From: Halopseudomonas sabulinigri
GTDB lineage: Bacteria; Pseudomonadota; Gammaproteobacteria; Pseudomonadales; Pseudomonadaceae
NCBI GenBank assembly: GCA_011053055.1
Contig: DRHT01000043.1
Coordinates: 1 to 64,000, forward strand
Reading direction: 5' to 3'
Length of the DNA stretch: 64,000 bases
The stretch's first letter is position 1. Each line of letters starts with the position of its first letter. The position numbers and the translations under genes are program-made. The notes below the pieces were generated by a model that saw nothing but the letters and a program-made list of their open reading frames with translations, had not been told where the DNA came from and searched no databases. Positions 9,323 through 19,334 of the stretch are shown here, piece after piece.

Positions 9323-9742
9323 CTAGAGGTGATAGTCACCACTGGCTTCCGGCTGATACACAATATCCATGATTTTTAGCTTTAACGGGCGACCTTGTGG
9401 CCCCTGCCAATTGATGCTCTGGCCTACTTTCAAACCCAGCAGGGCAATACCCACCGGCGCTAGAATGGAGATGGTGCCCGGCCGACCCGCCTGCTCGGGG
9501 TAGACCAGTGTCAGCACGAACTCCCGCTCGCTGGCCTCATCGGTAAATCGCACTGTGGAATTCATTGTAACCACATCGCTAGCAATGCGTTTGTGGCTGA
9601 CCACACGGGCGCGCAGCACTTCATCTTCAAGCGCTTCGAGCAGGTCCAGTGGCGCCTGCATGTTGTCGAGCACCTTCTCCAGGCGCTGTACATCCAGACG
9701 TGTCATTACGATGGCAGGTGATTTGTTCATGGCGAGCGGCAT
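9323..9742 (-). CDS. rnk: Nucleoside diphosphate kinase regulator Rnk
   Basis: A GreA/GreB C-terminal-domain protein of 135-139 residues. The N-terminus MNKSPAIVMTRLDVQRLEK and the C-terminal FKBP-like domain (TLVYPEQAGRPGTISILAPV, GLKVGQSINW) match Rnk. Rnk binds RNA polymerase and affects nucleoside diphosphate kinase and alginate output in Pseudomonas. Two in-frame ATGs exist: 9742 (RBS AAGGAG only 2 nt away) and 9730 (14 nt away). Family alignment favours the second, which gives 135 residues. Confidence 0.93.
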   Translation of the reverse strand: MPLAMNKSPAIVMTRLDVQRLEKVLDNMQAPLDLLEALEDEVLRARVVSHKRIASDVVTMNSTVRFTDEASEREFVLTLVYPEQAGRPGTISILAPVGIALLGLKVGQSINWQGPQGRPLKLKIMDIVYQPEASGDYHL

Positions 9743-9868
9743 TACTCCTTGATTAGAGTCTAATTAAAACTATTTTGGGGTTACTAAAATGTTTGCCCAG
9801 CAGGACGCTGGTCAGCTGACGTTACCAGATCGGGGGCTGGTTACAACCGCCAATAGGTTTCAAATTAT

Positions 9869-9924
9869 GCCCGATATCGGTGCGCTGAAATGCTGTCCAA
9901 ATGGTCAGTGATCCATTTTGGTGC
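9869..9924 (+). promoter_or_regulatory. Two candidate NtrC-binding sites upstream of the urease operon
   Basis: GCCCGATATCGGTGC (9869-9883) and GATCCATTTTGGTGC (9910-9924) resemble the NtrC dyad GCACCA-N3-TGGTGC. Each has a good right half and a degenerate left half. Their centres are 41 bp apart, about four helical turns. They sit roughly 85 and 125 bp upstream of the start site predicted from the sigma-54 promoter, as enhancers for that promoter type should. Each match alone is modest. Confidence 0.4.
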
Positions 9925-9976
9925 GCAAGCCCGTGTTCTGTTGTCGGGCACGCCGCGAAAAGTCAGCACGGCTTGG

Positions 9977-9991
9977 TGGCATGGCACTTGC
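9977..9991 (+). promoter_or_regulatory. Sigma-54 promoter of the urease operon
   Basis: TGGCAT-GGCAC-TTGC keeps the invariant GG (-24) and GC (-12) with exact spacing, and T follows as in the consensus TTGCW. The predicted transcription start is near 10003, about 30 nt before ureD. This points to NtrC/RpoN control of urease under nitrogen limitation. Confidence 0.65.
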
Positions 9992-10031
9992 TCTGTAATT
10001 GGCTAATCGCATGGTTGGAAACCCGTAGGAT

Positions 10032-10889
10032 ATGACCGTAGCCTGGCACCTTGAACAACACGACAGCCCGCTCAACTGGCAGGCTGGGCTGAGCCTGGGT
10101 TTCTCCCGTAGTGGAGAACGCACCCAGTTGGCGCACATGAGCCATCGTGGACCGTTACGCATACAGCGGCCTTTTTACCCTGAAGGTGCAGATTGCCCGC
10201 ATCTTTACATTCTGCACCCCCCCGGTGGGCTGGTGAGTGGCGATACGCTGCGATTGCAGGCTGATGTGGGAGAGGGCGCTAACGCGCTGCTGACCACGCC
10301 GTCCTCAGGTAAATGCTATCGCGCCCGCGACAACGGCACTTTTCAGGTGCAGCACAACCGCTTTACCCTCGCTGCTGGCAGCAGTCTGGAGTATTTGCCG
10401 CAGGACACTATCGCCTTTGCTGGCTGTAACGCCAAGCTGATCACCCGTATTGATCTCGGCGATGACGCCCGTTGTTGCGCTTGGGATTTGCTCTGCCTCG
10501 GCCGCCCCGCAGCGGACGAGCGCTTCAGCTACGGCTCGGTAGAGCAGCGGCTTGATGTGTGGCGCGATGGTCGCCCGATCTATATTGAACGTAATCATTT
10601 TGTCGGTGGCGATCCGCTGCTGGACGCCCACTGGGGTTTGGCTGGCGCCGGCGTGAGTGGCACTTGGTTGGCTACACTGCAGCTGGGTCGTCAGCAGATG
10701 GATGAGCTGCGTGAGACTTTTGCCGATTATCCCCAGCTGGCATTGACCCAGCGCAATGGCTTGTTGATTGGCCGTTATATCGGCGCTGAGGCCGAACATG
10801 CACGTAATACTTTTATTCGTTTGTGGCAGCACCTTCGACCGTTGATCAACGGCCGTGATGCCTGCCCACCCCGTATCTGGAATACCTGA
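10032..10889 (+). CDS. ureD: Urease accessory protein UreD
   Basis: A 285-residue UreD/UreH-type protein, the scaffold that docks UreF and UreG on the apo-urease for nickel insertion. Family motifs include [37 protein letters not shown] and the [10 protein letters not shown] stretch. It is the first gene of ureDABCEFG, 14 nt before ureA. The ATG at 10032 lies about 30 nt after the predicted sigma-54 start site. Confidence 0.95.
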   Translation: MTVAWHLEQHDSPLNWQAGLSLGFSRSGERTQLAHMSHRGPLRIQRPFYPEGADCPHLYILHPPGGLVSGDTLRLQADVGEGANALLTTPSSGKCYRARDNGTFQVQHNRFTLAAGSSLEYLPQDTIAFAGCNAKLITRIDLGDDARCCAWDLLCLGRPAADERFSYGSVEQRLDVWRDGRPIYIERNHFVGGDPLLDAHWGLAGAGVSGTWLATLQLGRQQMDELRETFADYPQLALTQRNGLLIGRYIGAEAEHARNTFIRLWQHLRPLINGRDACPPRIWNT

Positions 10890-10903
10890 ATGGAGCCCGT
10901 TTC

Positions 10904-11206
10904 ATGGAGCTGACCCCGCGCGAGAAAGATAAACTTTTGCTGTTTACCGCAGCCCTGCTGGCCGAGCGTCGTCTGGCGCGTGGGGTGAAACTGAATTACC
11001 CCGAATCCATGGCCTACATCAGCGCCGCCATTATGGAAGGCGCCCGTGATGGCCGCAGTGTGGCGGAAATGATGAGCTACGGCCGTACGCTGCTGACCCG
11101 TGAGCAGGTGATGTCTGGTATTCCGGAACTGCTGGCCGAAGTGCAGGTAGAAGCGACCTTCCCGGACGGCACCAAATTGGTCACTGTTCATAACCCGATT
11201 CCCTGA
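10904..11206 (+). CDS. ureA: Urease subunit gamma
   Basis: A 100-residue gamma subunit starting [20 protein letters not shown] and containing [19 protein letters not shown], both hallmarks of UreA. It packs with UreB and UreC to form the (UreABC)3 enzyme that hydrolyses urea to ammonia and carbamate in the cytoplasm. Length and start are canonical; an 11-nt gap with GGAG separates it from ureB. Confidence 0.97.
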   Translation: MELTPREKDKLLLFTAALLAERRLARGVKLNYPESMAYISAAIMEGARDGRSVAEMMSYGRTLLTREQVMSGIPELLAEVQVEATFPDGTKLVTVHNPIP

Positions 11207-11217
11207 GGAGAGCCAAT

Positions 11218-11523
11218 ATGATTCCAGGAGAAGTGCAGACCCAGCCGGGTTCATTGCAGCTTAACGAAGGTCGCGAGACCGTCGTGATCAGCGTTGCTAA
11301 TGGCGGTGACCGGCCAGTGCAGGTCGGCTCGCATTATCACTTTGCTGAAACTAACCCAGCGCTGCAATTTGACCGTGCTGCCGCGCGCGGCTTTCGGTTG
11401 AACATTGCCGCCGGTACTGCGGTGCGCTTTGAACCGGGGCAGAGTCGCAAAGTAGAACTGGTGGCCTTGGCTGGCGAGCGCAAGGTGTATGGCTTCCGTG
11501 GCGACGTCATGGGCAGTCTCTGA
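11218..11523 (+). CDS. ureB: Urease subunit beta
   Basis: A 101-residue beta subunit starting [20 protein letters not shown], with [15 protein letters not shown] and [16 protein letters not shown]. These are the conserved UreB signatures. The gene sits between ureA and ureC with normal RBSs. It is a structural subunit; the active-site metals are in UreC. Confidence 0.97.
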   Translation: MIPGEVQTQPGSLQLNEGRETVVISVANGGDRPVQVGSHYHFAETNPALQFDRAAARGFRLNIAAGTAVRFEPGQSRKVELVALAGERKVYGFRGDVMGSL

Positions 11524-11548
11524 TAGCGAGTTTTGACAGGAGCGAACA

Positions 11549-13249
11549 ATGGAAATCAGCAGACAGGCCTACGCCGAAATGTATGGCCCAACCACCGGCG
11601 ACCGGGTACGCCTGGGTGATACCGAACTCTGGATCGCCGTCGAAAAGGACATGACACGCTACGGCGAAGAAGTGAAGTTTGGCGGCGGCAAAGTCATCCG
11701 CGACGGCATGGGGCAGAGCCAGCGCACCCGTGCAGAAACGCCGGATACCGTGATCACCAATGCGTTGATCCTCGACTGGTCGGGCGTTATCAAGGCGGAT
11801 GTCGCGCTCAAGGATGGCAACATCCAAGCGATCGGCAAGGCCGGTAACCCAGACATTCAGCCGGGTGTCGATATCATCATCGGACCTTGCACCGAGATTA
11901 TTGCTGGTGAGGGCATGATTCTTACCGCTGGCGGCATTGATGCGCACATCCACTTTATCTGCCCTCAGCAGATCGAAGAGGCGCTGATGTCGGGGATTAC
12001 CACCATGATTGGCGGTGGCACCGGCCCGGCGACCGGCACCAATGCCACTACCTGCACGCCGGGTGCCTGGCACCTCGGCAAGATGTTGCAATCAGCTGAA
12101 TGCTTCCCGATGAACCTCGGCTTTCTTGGAAAGGGCAACGCGAGTCTGCCGGATGCCTTGGAAGAGCAGATTGAAGCCGGCGCGATGGGCCTCAAGCTGC
12201 ACGAAGACTGGGGTACCACGCCTGCAGCGATTGACTGCTGCCTGAGCGTGGCAGACGTCTACGATGTGCAGGTGGCGATTCACACCGACACCCTGAACGA
12301 GTCGGGCTTTGTTGAAGATACGTTGGCGGCCATCAAGGGCCGGGTGATTCATACCTACCACACCGAAGGTGCAGGTGGTGGCCACGCGCCGGATATTATC
12401 AAGGCCTGCGGTGAGCCCAATGTACTGCCATCGTCGACCAACCCTACGCGGCCCTACACGGTCAATACGGTGGACGAGCATCTCGACATGCTGATGGTCT
12501 GTCACCACCTTGATCCGGCCATCGCGGAAGACGTGGCATTTGCTGACTCGCGTATTCGCCGCGAAACCATTGCCGCTGAAGACATCCTGCATGACCTGGG
12601 TGCCTTCTGCATGATCTCGTCTGATTCGCAGGCCATGGGCCGCGTGGGTGAGGTGGTCACGCGTACATGGCAGACCGCGCACAAGATGAAAGTGCAGCGT
12701 GGCCCGCTCGATGGCGATGATGAATGGTCCGACAATACGCGCGCCAAGCGTTATATCGCCAAGTACACCATCAACCCGGCGATCACCATGGGGCTGTCGG
12801 ATGTAGTGGGCTCAGTAGAGGTTGGCAAGCTGGCCGACCTGGTGCTGTGGAAACCGGCGTTTTTTGGCACCAAACCCAGCCTGATTCTCAAAGGTGGCTC
12901 GATTGCTGCGGCGCCCATGGGTGACCCCAATGCTTCGATCCCGACACCTCAGCCCGTGCATTACCGGCCGATGTTTGGTGCTTTTGGTAAGGGGATGGAT
13001 ACCACTTGTGTGACCTTTGTCTCCAAGGCTGCCATCGACGCCGGGATTGCCGACAAGCTAGGCCTGAGCCGTCGGCTGGAAGCCGTACGCAATACCCGCA
13101 CCATCAGCAAAGCCGATATGAAACTCAATGATTATCTGCCCGATATCAGCGTTGATCCGCAGACCTATGTGGTTAAAGCGGACGGCGTCGAGCTGCTGTG
13201 CGAGCCAGCAACCGAGCTGCCGTTGGCCCAGCGTTACTACCTTTTTTGA
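11549..13249 (+). CDS. ureC: Urease subunit alpha (catalytic)
   Basis: A 566-residue catalytic subunit of full length. Nickel ligands and active-site residues are intact. His133 and His135 lie in [10 protein letters not shown]. The carbamylated lysine is Lys216 in [11 protein letters not shown]. His245 lies in [12 protein letters not shown]. The flap motif is VCHHLDPA and the Asp ligand sits in [14 protein letters not shown]. It hydrolyses urea using a bi-nickel centre assembled by UreDEFG from the same operon. Confidence 0.98.
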   Translation: MEISRQAYAEMYGPTTGDRVRLGDTELWIAVEKDMTRYGEEVKFGGGKVIRDGMGQSQRTRAETPDTVITNALILDWSGVIKADVALKDGNIQAIGKAGNPDIQPGVDIIIGPCTEIIAGEGMILTAGGIDAHIHFICPQQIEEALMSGITTMIGGGTGPATGTNATTCTPGAWHLGKMLQSAECFPMNLGFLGKGNASLPDALEEQIEAGAMGLKLHEDWGTTPAAIDCCLSVADVYDVQVAIHTDTLNESGFVEDTLAAIKGRVIHTYHTEGAGGGHAPDIIKACGEPNVLPSSTNPTRPYTVNTVDEHLDMLMVCHHLDPAIAEDVAFADSRIRRETIAAEDILHDLGAFCMISSDSQAMGRVGEVVTRTWQTAHKMKVQRGPLDGDDEWSDNTRAKRYIAKYTINPAITMGLSDVVGSVEVGKLADLVLWKPAFFGTKPSLILKGGSIAAAPMGDPNASIPTPQPVHYRPMFGAFGKGMDTTCVTFVSKAAIDAGIADKLGLSRRLEAVRNTRTISKADMKLNDYLPDISVDPQTYVVKADGVELLCEPATELPLAQRYYLF

Positions 13250-13279
13250 TTTGGATTCGAACTGTTTCAGGAGGACTGA

Positions 13280-13765
13280 ATGCTGGAATGTCATGAATGG
13301 CTAGAGGGCGAGGGCGGTCACGAGCATGTGCTTGAACTGACCTACGAGCTGCGCACCCGCAGCCGCCTGCGTGCGGTTACCGAAGCGGGGCTGGAAGTCG
13401 GCCTGTTTTTGCCACGTGGCCGTGTGCTGGCGCAGGGCGAGCGATTGCAATGCAGTGACGGCAGCGTGCTGATGATCAGCGCGGCACCGGAAAAGCTGTC
13501 GCGCGTGCAGTGCGACGATGCGTTGCTGCTGGCGCGTGCGGCCTACCACATGGGCAATCGCCATGTGGCATTGGAGGTGCGTACGGGTGAGCTGCGCTAT
13601 CTCTGTGATCACGTGCTGGACGCCATGCTGCGCGGCTTTGGCCTGGAAGTAGAAGAGGTGACTGCACCCTTTAACCCTGAGTCTGGTGCTTATCACAACC
13701 ACAGTCACAGTGTTGCTACACCGGCAGCCCCTTTCCTGCGCCTGGCAGGGCATGATCGTGGTTGA
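13280..13765 (+). CDS. ureE: Urease nickel metallochaperone UreE
   Basis: A 161-residue UreE. The C-terminal metal-binding domain carries the GNRHVALEV motif, whose histidine binds nickel, and the tail has a modest His-rich segment (YHNHSHS) instead of a long poly-His. UreE delivers Ni2+ to the UreG-UreF-UreD complex. It ends just before ureF; a longer ureF start would overlap its 3' end. Confidence 0.95.
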   Translation: MLECHEWLEGEGGHEHVLELTYELRTRSRLRAVTEAGLEVGLFLPRGRVLAQGERLQCSDGSVLMISAAPEKLSRVQCDDALLLARAAYHMGNRHVALEVRTGELRYLCDHVLDAMLRGFGLEVEEVTAPFNPESGAYHNHSHSVATPAAPFLRLAGHDRG

Positions 13766-13787
13766 GGCCAGAGTTGAAGCCAGAGTG

Positions 13788-14459
13788 ATGACTGACCTGG
13801 CGCTGCTGCGCGTGCTACAGCTGGCTAGCCCGGCGTTGCCGATTGGTGGTTATGCCTACTCGCAAGGGCTTGAGTACGCTATCGAGCAGGGCTGGGTAAC
13901 GGATATCGACAGTGCTGCCGGTTGGCTAGGCGGCTTGCTTGAGCATTCCTTGGCGCGCCTGGACCTGCCCGTGGTGCTGCGTCAGTACGACGCGCTGGAG
14001 CGTGCCGACGATGGTGCGCTGTTTTCCTGGAATGATTGGCTGTTGGCCAACCGCGAGACGGCTGAGTTGTATCTCGAAGACAGCCAGCAAGGCGGCGCTT
14101 TGTTAAGGCTGATGTGCTCGCTCGGCGTGCCTGCGGCGCAAGAGTGGCCAACTGGCGAACCCTTGGCGCTGATGACTGGCCTGGCCATGGCGGGCCAGCA
14201 CTGGCATACCGGCGCGCACGCGCTGGCGCTGGGAGCACTCTGGAGTTGGCTGGAAAACCAGGTTGGCGCAGCCACCAAATTGATACCGCTGGGGCAAACC
14301 GACGCCCAGCGTCTGCTTGACCGTATTTTGCCGAGCTTGCCTGCTGTTGTTGAGATAGCGCGGCAGCTCCCCGGCGATGAACTAGGCGCCGGCTTACCAG
14401 GGTTGGCCTTTGCCAGCGCCCGGCATGAAAACCAATACACCCGATTGTTTCGATCATAA
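13788..14459 (+). CDS. ureF: Urease accessory protein UreF
   Basis: A 223-residue UreF, beginning [20 protein letters not shown] and containing [14 protein letters not shown], typical of the family. UreF couples UreG GTP hydrolysis to nickel transfer. Upstream in-frame ATGs at 13752 and 13686 would add 12 or 34 residues that overlap ureE and do not resemble UreF, so I prefer 13788, which gives the usual length. It is 14 nt from ureG. Confidence 0.93.
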   Translation: MTDLALLRVLQLASPALPIGGYAYSQGLEYAIEQGWVTDIDSAAGWLGGLLEHSLARLDLPVVLRQYDALERADDGALFSWNDWLLANRETAELYLEDSQQGGALLRLMCSLGVPAAQEWPTGEPLALMTGLAMAGQHWHTGAHALALGALWSWLENQVGAATKLIPLGQTDAQRLLDRILPSLPAVVEIARQLPGDELGAGLPGLAFASARHENQYTRLFRS

Positions 14460-14473
14460 GGAGCTACAACCCC

Positions 14474-15121
14474 ATGACTTCCAGACCTGCTTTGCGCGTA
14501 GGCATCGGCGGACCGGTTGGGTCCGGCAAGACTGCTTTGGTACGTATTCTTTGCGAGCGCCTGTATCCGCATTACAACCTGGGCGTGATTACCAACGACA
14601 TTTACACCCGTGAAGACGCCGACTTTCTGCTGCGCCATGACGCCTTGCCGGAAGATCGCATTCTTGGGGTGGAAACCGGTGGCTGCCCGCATACGGCGAT
14701 CCGCGAAGATGCATCAATGAATCTGGCGGCAATTGCTGAGCTACAGCAAATGCATCCCGAGATGGAGTTGGTATTTGTGGAAAGCGGCGGCGACAACCTG
14801 GCCGCTACTTTTAGCCCGGAACTCTCAGATCTCACGCTTTACGTTATTGACGTGTCTGCTGGAGACAAGATTCCACGCAAGGGCGGTCCGGGTATCACTC
14901 GGTCCGACCTGCTCATCATCAATAAGACCGATCTGGCGCCTTTAGTAGGGGCTGATCTAGGGGTTATGGACCGCGATGCCAAGAAGATGCGTGGCGAGCG
15001 GCCGTTCGTTTTTTCCAACCTGAAAAGCGGTCAGGGTGTGGACGACATCATTGAATTCATCGTTCGGCAGGGCATGCTTAAAGCCCTGCCAGACACTGAC
15101 AAAACTCAGCAAGGAGCCTGA
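14474..15121 (+). CDS. ureG: Urease accessory GTPase UreG
   Basis: A 215-residue SIMIBI-class GTPase. The P-loop is [12 protein letters not shown] (about residues 12-23), followed by the metal-binding Cys-Pro-His [33 protein letters not shown] and the guanine-specificity [11 protein letters not shown]. It powers nickel insertion into urease. It ends one base before the HupE/UreJ gene, so the two are probably co-transcribed. Confidence 0.97.
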   Translation: MTSRPALRVGIGGPVGSGKTALVRILCERLYPHYNLGVITNDIYTREDADFLLRHDALPEDRILGVETGGCPHTAIREDASMNLAAIAELQQMHPEMELVFVESGGDNLAATFSPELSDLTLYVIDVSAGDKIPRKGGPGITRSDLLIINKTDLAPLVGADLGVMDRDAKKMRGERPFVFSNLKSGQGVDDIIEFIVRQGMLKALPDTDKTQQGA

Positions 15122-15122
15122 C

Positions 15123-15707
15123 ATGTCCTCACTTCGCAAGAATCTCGCATTGGTTGCCGGTTTGCTTCTGTTGCCTTCACTGGCGCAAGCACATCCAGGC
15201 CATGACAGCTCAGGGTTGGTCAGTGGCCTAAGTCACCCGTTGCTTGGCCTGGATCACTTGCTGGCAATGGTTGCTGTAGGGCTGTGCGCTGCCAAGCTGG
15301 GCGGCGTGGCTCGTTGGTTGCTGCCGCTGCTATTTGTTGGCGTTATGCTTGCGGGCGGTGGCTTGGCGATGGCTGGTGTGCATCTGCCGGGCGTTGAGTT
15401 GGGGATTGTTGCCTCGGTCATCGTTCTGGGTATGTTGCTGATTTTTGCACGCAGTGGCGCTACTCTGCCTGCCGCGCTGCTGGTCAGCGGCTTCGCGTTG
15501 TTCCACGGTTATGCGCACGGAGCAGAGATGCCCGCCGCAGCCGGTGCTGCGGCCTACGCCTTGGGTTTTGCGGTGGCTACTGCCGCGCTGCATGGCATGG
15601 GTTTGGTCGGTGGCCAGTGGCTGCAGGCGCGTCACTGGCAGCGTGCGGTCCAGATTCTGGGTGCGCTGATCAGCATGGCGGGTGTGAGCATGGCGCTAAG
15701 CATGTAA
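15123..15707 (+). CDS. HupE/UreJ-family nickel permease
   Basis: A 194-residue membrane protein. A Sec-type signal peptide (ending LLPSLAQA) exposes an N-terminal HPGHDSSG metal-binding motif. HPLLGLDHLLAMVAVGLCA (the HupE/UreJ signature HPxxGLDHLLAM) and about six hydrophobic segments follow. The family imports Ni2+ for urease or hydrogenase. With no hydrogenase genes nearby and tight linkage to ureG, its job here is most likely nickel supply to urease. Confidence 0.93.
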   Translation: MSSLRKNLALVAGLLLLPSLAQAHPGHDSSGLVSGLSHPLLGLDHLLAMVAVGLCAAKLGGVARWLLPLLFVGVMLAGGGLAMAGVHLPGVELGIVASVIVLGMLLIFARSGATLPAALLVSGFALFHGYAHGAEMPAAAGAAAYALGFAVATAALHGMGLVGGQWLQARHWQRAVQILGALISMAGVSMALSM

Positions 15708-15725
15708 GCTCGGCTGGCTTCACTC

Positions 15726-15759
15726 AAAGCTGTGCTCCGGAGATCGGAGCACAGCTTTT
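15726..15759 (+). terminator. Intrinsic terminator of the urease operon
   Basis: A perfect 14-bp stem (AAAGCTGTGCTCCG with its complement) and a 5-nt loop are followed by an uninterrupted T-run on the plus strand. It closes ureDABCEFG-hupE. Confidence 0.9.
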
Positions 15760-15907
15760 TTGTTTTAAGATGCAGGCCGAATAAGTAACAAGTGCTGCCT
15801 GCTGTGGTCTTAATACAAGAATGATAACGGGACTGTAACCTGTTTCTTTAAAGTCATTTTATTCAATCGGTTATATTCTCCTATTAATGTAAAAACTGGG
15901 GTGATAA

Positions 15908-16381
15908 ATGAAGAAATTACTCGCGACCGTAGGCGTAGTTACCCTGCTTGCAGGCTGCTCTGATAATGAAGTGGGCGATGTGTCTTTAGGTGTTTTCACT
16001 CTGAAGGACATCAAGCTTAACACCTTGGTTGATCCGGTTGTGACGGGCGTCACCTGTCATATCGCCTCAGTTGAAGCCAATCTTAGTTTTTCTGATCCCA
16101 GTGATAGCGCTATTTCTTGCCGCCAAACGGGTGAGATAACGCCCGACATGATCGCGCAGATTGATAAGAGCGATTCCGGCGAAATAGTCTTCAGAAAATC
16201 CAAAAGTGTGTTTTTCAAAACGATGAAAGTGCGGCGCATCTTTGACTCTGAGAATCAGACCTTGATGTACCTTTCGTACTCCACTAAAGAGACTTCAGGC
16301 AGCTTCAAGCATAGCCTCTCAACGGTGCCACTGTGGGGCACAATGGCATATCAGCAACTGGCTGGCCGCGTAGCTGAGTAG
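15908..16381 (+). CDS. creA: CreA-family protein, predicted lipoprotein
   Basis: A 157-residue protein of the CreA family, recognised by DPVVTGVTCHIA, DPSDSAISCRQTGEI, VFFKTMKVRRIFD and TLMYLSYSTK. Unlike E. coli CreA, the N-terminus looks like a lipoprotein signal (VTLLAGCSD), with Cys at residue 18. The function of CreA is unknown; in E. coli it lies next to the creBCD two-component genes, which are absent here. It converges with ldcA. Confidence 0.85.
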   Translation: MKKLLATVGVVTLLAGCSDNEVGDVSLGVFTLKDIKLNTLVDPVVTGVTCHIASVEANLSFSDPSDSAISCRQTGEITPDMIAQIDKSDSGEIVFRKSKSVFFKTMKVRRIFDSENQTLMYLSYSTKETSGSFKHSLSTVPLWGTMAYQQLAGRVAE

Positions 16382-16402
16382 GGTCAGGTCATTGCGTTTG
16401 GT

Positions 16403-16440
16403 CAGGTCGGATCGGCTGCAGTTGCTGCCGATCCGACCTG
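16403..16440. terminator. Convergent hairpin between creA and ldcA
   Basis: A perfect 13-bp inverted repeat (CAGGTCGGATCGG and its complement, arms 16403-16415 and 16428-16440) lies in the 74-nt gap between convergent genes. No strong T-run follows on either strand, so termination is inferred from position. Confidence 0.55.
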
Positions 16441-16455
16441 TCTCAATGACGCGGT

Positions 16456-18708
16456 TTAAGGCGTCTCTACCAAACAATCCACGCGCCAATTCAGTTGGCC
16501 TTCAAACCTCTCCATACGCAGACCATGAATATCGTTGGCAAAGCCGGGAAACTGCTCCTCCAGCTCAATCGCGGCGGCTAGATAATCGACAATGCTGTTG
16601 TTGTCATGCGGAAAGCGCTCGCCGGGCATGATCACTGGAATGCCAGGTGGGTAGGGCACCAGCATTACCGCGCTCAGGCGTCCGGCCAGTGCGCTCACAG
16701 GTACGGACTCGACTTCTCCACGCACCATTTGTTGATACGCGTCGGCGGGGCGCAGGCTGATTTGCGGCAGAGTGGTGTACATTTGCCGCATCAGCTTAAT
16801 CAGGCTGTGCTTCTTGTAGCATTGATGCAGTCTCTCCCCCAGGGTACGCAAGCCGAGGCCTTGATAGCGGGGGTGCTGCGCCAAGCTGGGCAAGGTGAGC
16901 TCCAGTGGCGCGTCCTGATCATACAAGCGCTTAAACTCACGTAGCTCGGACAGCAGCGTGCTCCATTTGCCCTTGGTGATGCCCAGCGAAAATAGAATAA
17001 GAAAGGAATAGAGGCCGGTCTTTTCGACCACTAAGCCGCGTTCGGCCAGAAAGCGAGTAACCAGTGCTGCGGGAATGCCACTTTTGGCCAGCCGTCCCTT
17101 TTCTTCTACACCAGGTGTGAGCAGGCTGACTTTGATTGGATCGAGCATGGCAAAGTCACTGCTCATATGCCCGAAGCCATGCCATTCGGCCTGATCATCC
17201 AGTGTCCAGTCACTGGCCTTTAGTTCTGGTAGTGCCAAGGCCGCTTCTGGCTCCCAGACATCAAACCACCATTCTTCCTCGGCCATTTGCTCGGCAGTCT
17301 GTTGCATGGCGCGGCGGAACGATAACGCTTCATCGAGCGTTTCCTGTACCAGCGACTTACCCGCCGGGCCAGCCATCATGCCGGTGGCGACGTCGATTGA
17401 GGCGATGATGCCGTAGTGTGGCGATGTTGAGGTATGCATCATATAGGCTTCGTTGAAGCGCTCGCGGTCCAGCTGCTGCTCGGTACTGTCTTTGGCGAGA
17501 ATGATTGAAGCTTGCGACAGCGCTGCCAGAACCTTATGGGGTGACTGGGTGGCGAACACCAGCGGGTGCTTGGCACGTGGTGCTGCCACCTTTTCACTCA
17601 TACCGTGACGCCCGTGGTAGAAGGGATGAAAGGCGGCGTAACCGTACCAGGCTTCATCAAAATGCAGCACATCGACGCTATCTTGTAACTGATCCTTGAT
17701 CATCTCGGTGTTGTAGCAGAGACCGTCGTAGGTGGAGTTGGTCAGCACTGCCAGCTTAATCTGCCTCTTGCTGCCGTCGAGCAGCGGATGCTCATCGATT
17801 AACTGTTGTAGCGCTGCTGGTGCGAATGCTTCGCGACCGATTGGCCCGATGATGCCGTAATCATTGCGCGAACCGCTGAGGTAAATAGGGATAGCGCCGG
17901 TCATGATGATGGCGTGAAGAATAGATTTGTGGCAATTGCGATCCACCAGTACCAGATCGTCTCGGGTAACGTAGGCGTGCCAGATGATTTTGTTTGAAGT
18001 AGAGGTACCGTTAACTACGTAGAAACTGTGGTCAGCGCCAAAGGTTCTTGCTGTATTGGCTTCGGCTTCGGCCACCGGGCCGGTGTGATCGAGCAACGAG
18101 CCTAGCCCCGGCACAGAGACCGATAAGTCCGAGCGCAGCGTGTTTTCACCAAAAAAATCATGGAAAGCACGGCCAACCGGGCTCTTGCGAAACGCGACTC
18201 CGCCACCGTGGCCGGGCGAATGCCAGGAGTAGCTGGAGCTGGCGGTGTAATCGAGTAACGCCTTGAAAAAGGGGGGTAGTAGTTGGTTCAGGTAGCTGCG
18301 CGCGGTGCGGGCAATCTGGCCGGCGATAAACGGCAACGTATCTTCAAACAAATAGATGATGCCGCGTATCTGGTGCAATTCACGTAGTTGTGCCAGCAGT
18401 TCGGGCGCTATCGACTGGCGCGTGCTGAGCGCCATGATAGGCAACTCCGGCGAGCGGCTATGCGCAGCGCTAAACAGGGCTTCGACCTCGTGCAGCGATA
18501 CCTCGGCATCGGGTGTGAAGAGTATGCAAGACAGCCCACGATGCGCTTCGGCAATCAGCCTCCCTTCATCGAGTGACTCGGCGCCCAGCACCTCAAACCC
18601 TTCGCCGTCGAGCGCCTTGAATAATGCATCGAGCTGGGTACCCGCCACGTTATGCAGGCCGATGGCGGGATTGATCACCAAAATGGGAAAATTCAGATGT
18701 TTGAACAT
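16456..18708 (-). CDS. ldcA: Lysine decarboxylase (LdcA-type, Orn/Lys/Arg decarboxylase class-I fold)
   Basis: A 750-residue PLP enzyme closely resembling Pseudomonas LdcA in length and motifs. It has an N-terminal wing domain (1-140), SWHSPGHGGGVAFRKSPVG, DRNCHKSILHAIIMTGAIP, Asp351 in HFDEAWYG and the PLP-lysine Lys392 in ATQSPHKVLAALSQ, then the C-terminal domain. LdcA makes cadaverine from lysine in lysine catabolism. The ATG at 18708, preceded by AGGGA, is preferred; an upstream in-frame start at 18813 adds residues that do not match the family. Related ornithine or arginine decarboxylases are the alternative; no neighbour gene settles the substrate. Confidence 0.88.
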   Translation of the reverse strand: MFKHLNFPILVINPAIGLHNVAGTQLDALFKALDGEGFEVLGAESLDEGRLIAEAHRGLSCILFTPDAEVSLHEVEALFSAAHSRSPELPIMALSTRQSIAPELLAQLRELHQIRGIIYLFEDTLPFIAGQIARTARSYLNQLLPPFFKALLDYTASSSYSWHSPGHGGGVAFRKSPVGRAFHDFFGENTLRSDLSVSVPGLGSLLDHTGPVAEAEANTARTFGADHSFYVVNGTSTSNKIIWHAYVTRDDLVLVDRNCHKSILHAIIMTGAIPIYLSGSRNDYGIIGPIGREAFAPAALQQLIDEHPLLDGSKRQIKLAVLTNSTYDGLCYNTEMIKDQLQDSVDVLHFDEAWYGYAAFHPFYHGRHGMSEKVAAPRAKHPLVFATQSPHKVLAALSQASIILAKDSTEQQLDRERFNEAYMMHTSTSPHYGIIASIDVATGMMAGPAGKSLVQETLDEALSFRRAMQQTAEQMAEEEWWFDVWEPEAALALPELKASDWTLDDQAEWHGFGHMSSDFAMLDPIKVSLLTPGVEEKGRLAKSGIPAALVTRFLAERGLVVEKTGLYSFLILFSLGITKGKWSTLLSELREFKRLYDQDAPLELTLPSLAQHPRYQGLGLRTLGERLHQCYKKHSLIKLMRQMYTTLPQISLRPADAYQQMVRGEVESVPVSALAGRLSAVMLVPYPPGIPVIMPGERFPHDNNSIVDYLAAAIELEEQFPGFANDIHGLRMERFEGQLNWRVDCLVETP

Positions 18709-18881
18709 GGCTTCCCTGTGTACCTGTGAGTGAGCCCACAGCCTAAGCCAGATTGCCTTATCTTGCCTACGTCGCTGGGTGTTTGGCCGTGTCTTTGTAG
18801 TACCATCGAACATCCAATCAAGGTGATTCGGTCAAGGTAGTCAGGCCAATACAGCCATACCAAAGTAACAGCTGAGGAGAC

Positions 18882-19331
18882 GTGCTTTTGAACTGGGATC
18901 TACAAAACCCACACACGGTGGATATTCTGGTCGGTGCCGAGCATATCGACGAGCTGGGACATGCCAACAATACGGTTTATGTCAGCTGGCTGGAGCGCTG
19001 CGCTTGGGAGCACTCCCAATCGCTGGGTCTGGGGTTTGAGCAGTATCGGGAGCTGAATCGTGCCATGGCGGTGTTACGCCATGAGATCGACTACCTTGCG
19101 GCTGGCTACGAAGGCGATGAGCTGGTGATGGCAACCTGGATCGTTCACTGGGACAAAAAACTACGCATGACGCGCCATTTCCAGCTATGCCGCAAGGCTG
19201 ATGGCGTGACGCTGTTGCGTGCACGTACTACCTTTGTGTGTATCGAGTTGACGACTGGGCGTCCGAAGCGGATGCCGCAAATATTCATCGATCAGTATGG
19301 CAAAGGGCTGACCGAAGACAGCCCTAAATAG
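18882..19331 (+). CDS. Acyl-CoA thioesterase, 4HBT hot-dog family
   Basis: A 149-residue hot-dog-fold protein with the 4-hydroxybenzoyl-CoA thioesterase/YbgC-like N-terminus VGAEHIDELGHANNTVYVSWLERC. In that stretch HxNNxxYxxW carries the catalytic region. The GTG start has a strong TGAGGAGA RBS. It probably hydrolyses acyl-CoA esters in the cytoplasm; the substrate is unknown. It converges on ppnP with only 3 nt between the stops. Confidence 0.85.
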   Translation: MLLNWDLQNPHTVDILVGAEHIDELGHANNTVYVSWLERCAWEHSQSLGLGFEQYRELNRAMAVLRHEIDYLAAGYEGDELVMATWIVHWDKKLRMTRHFQLCRKADGVTLLRARTTFVCIELTTGRPKRMPQIFIDQYGKGLTEDSPK

Positions 19332-19334
19332 CGT

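Noticed and set aside
11507-12091. Open frame antisense to the start of ureC
   Set aside because: ureC is certain on the other strand, and the antisense product resembles nothing known.
13686-13787. Longer N-terminus for UreF
   Set aside because: The extra residues come from the frame inside ureE and do not match UreF; the 13788 start gives the normal length.
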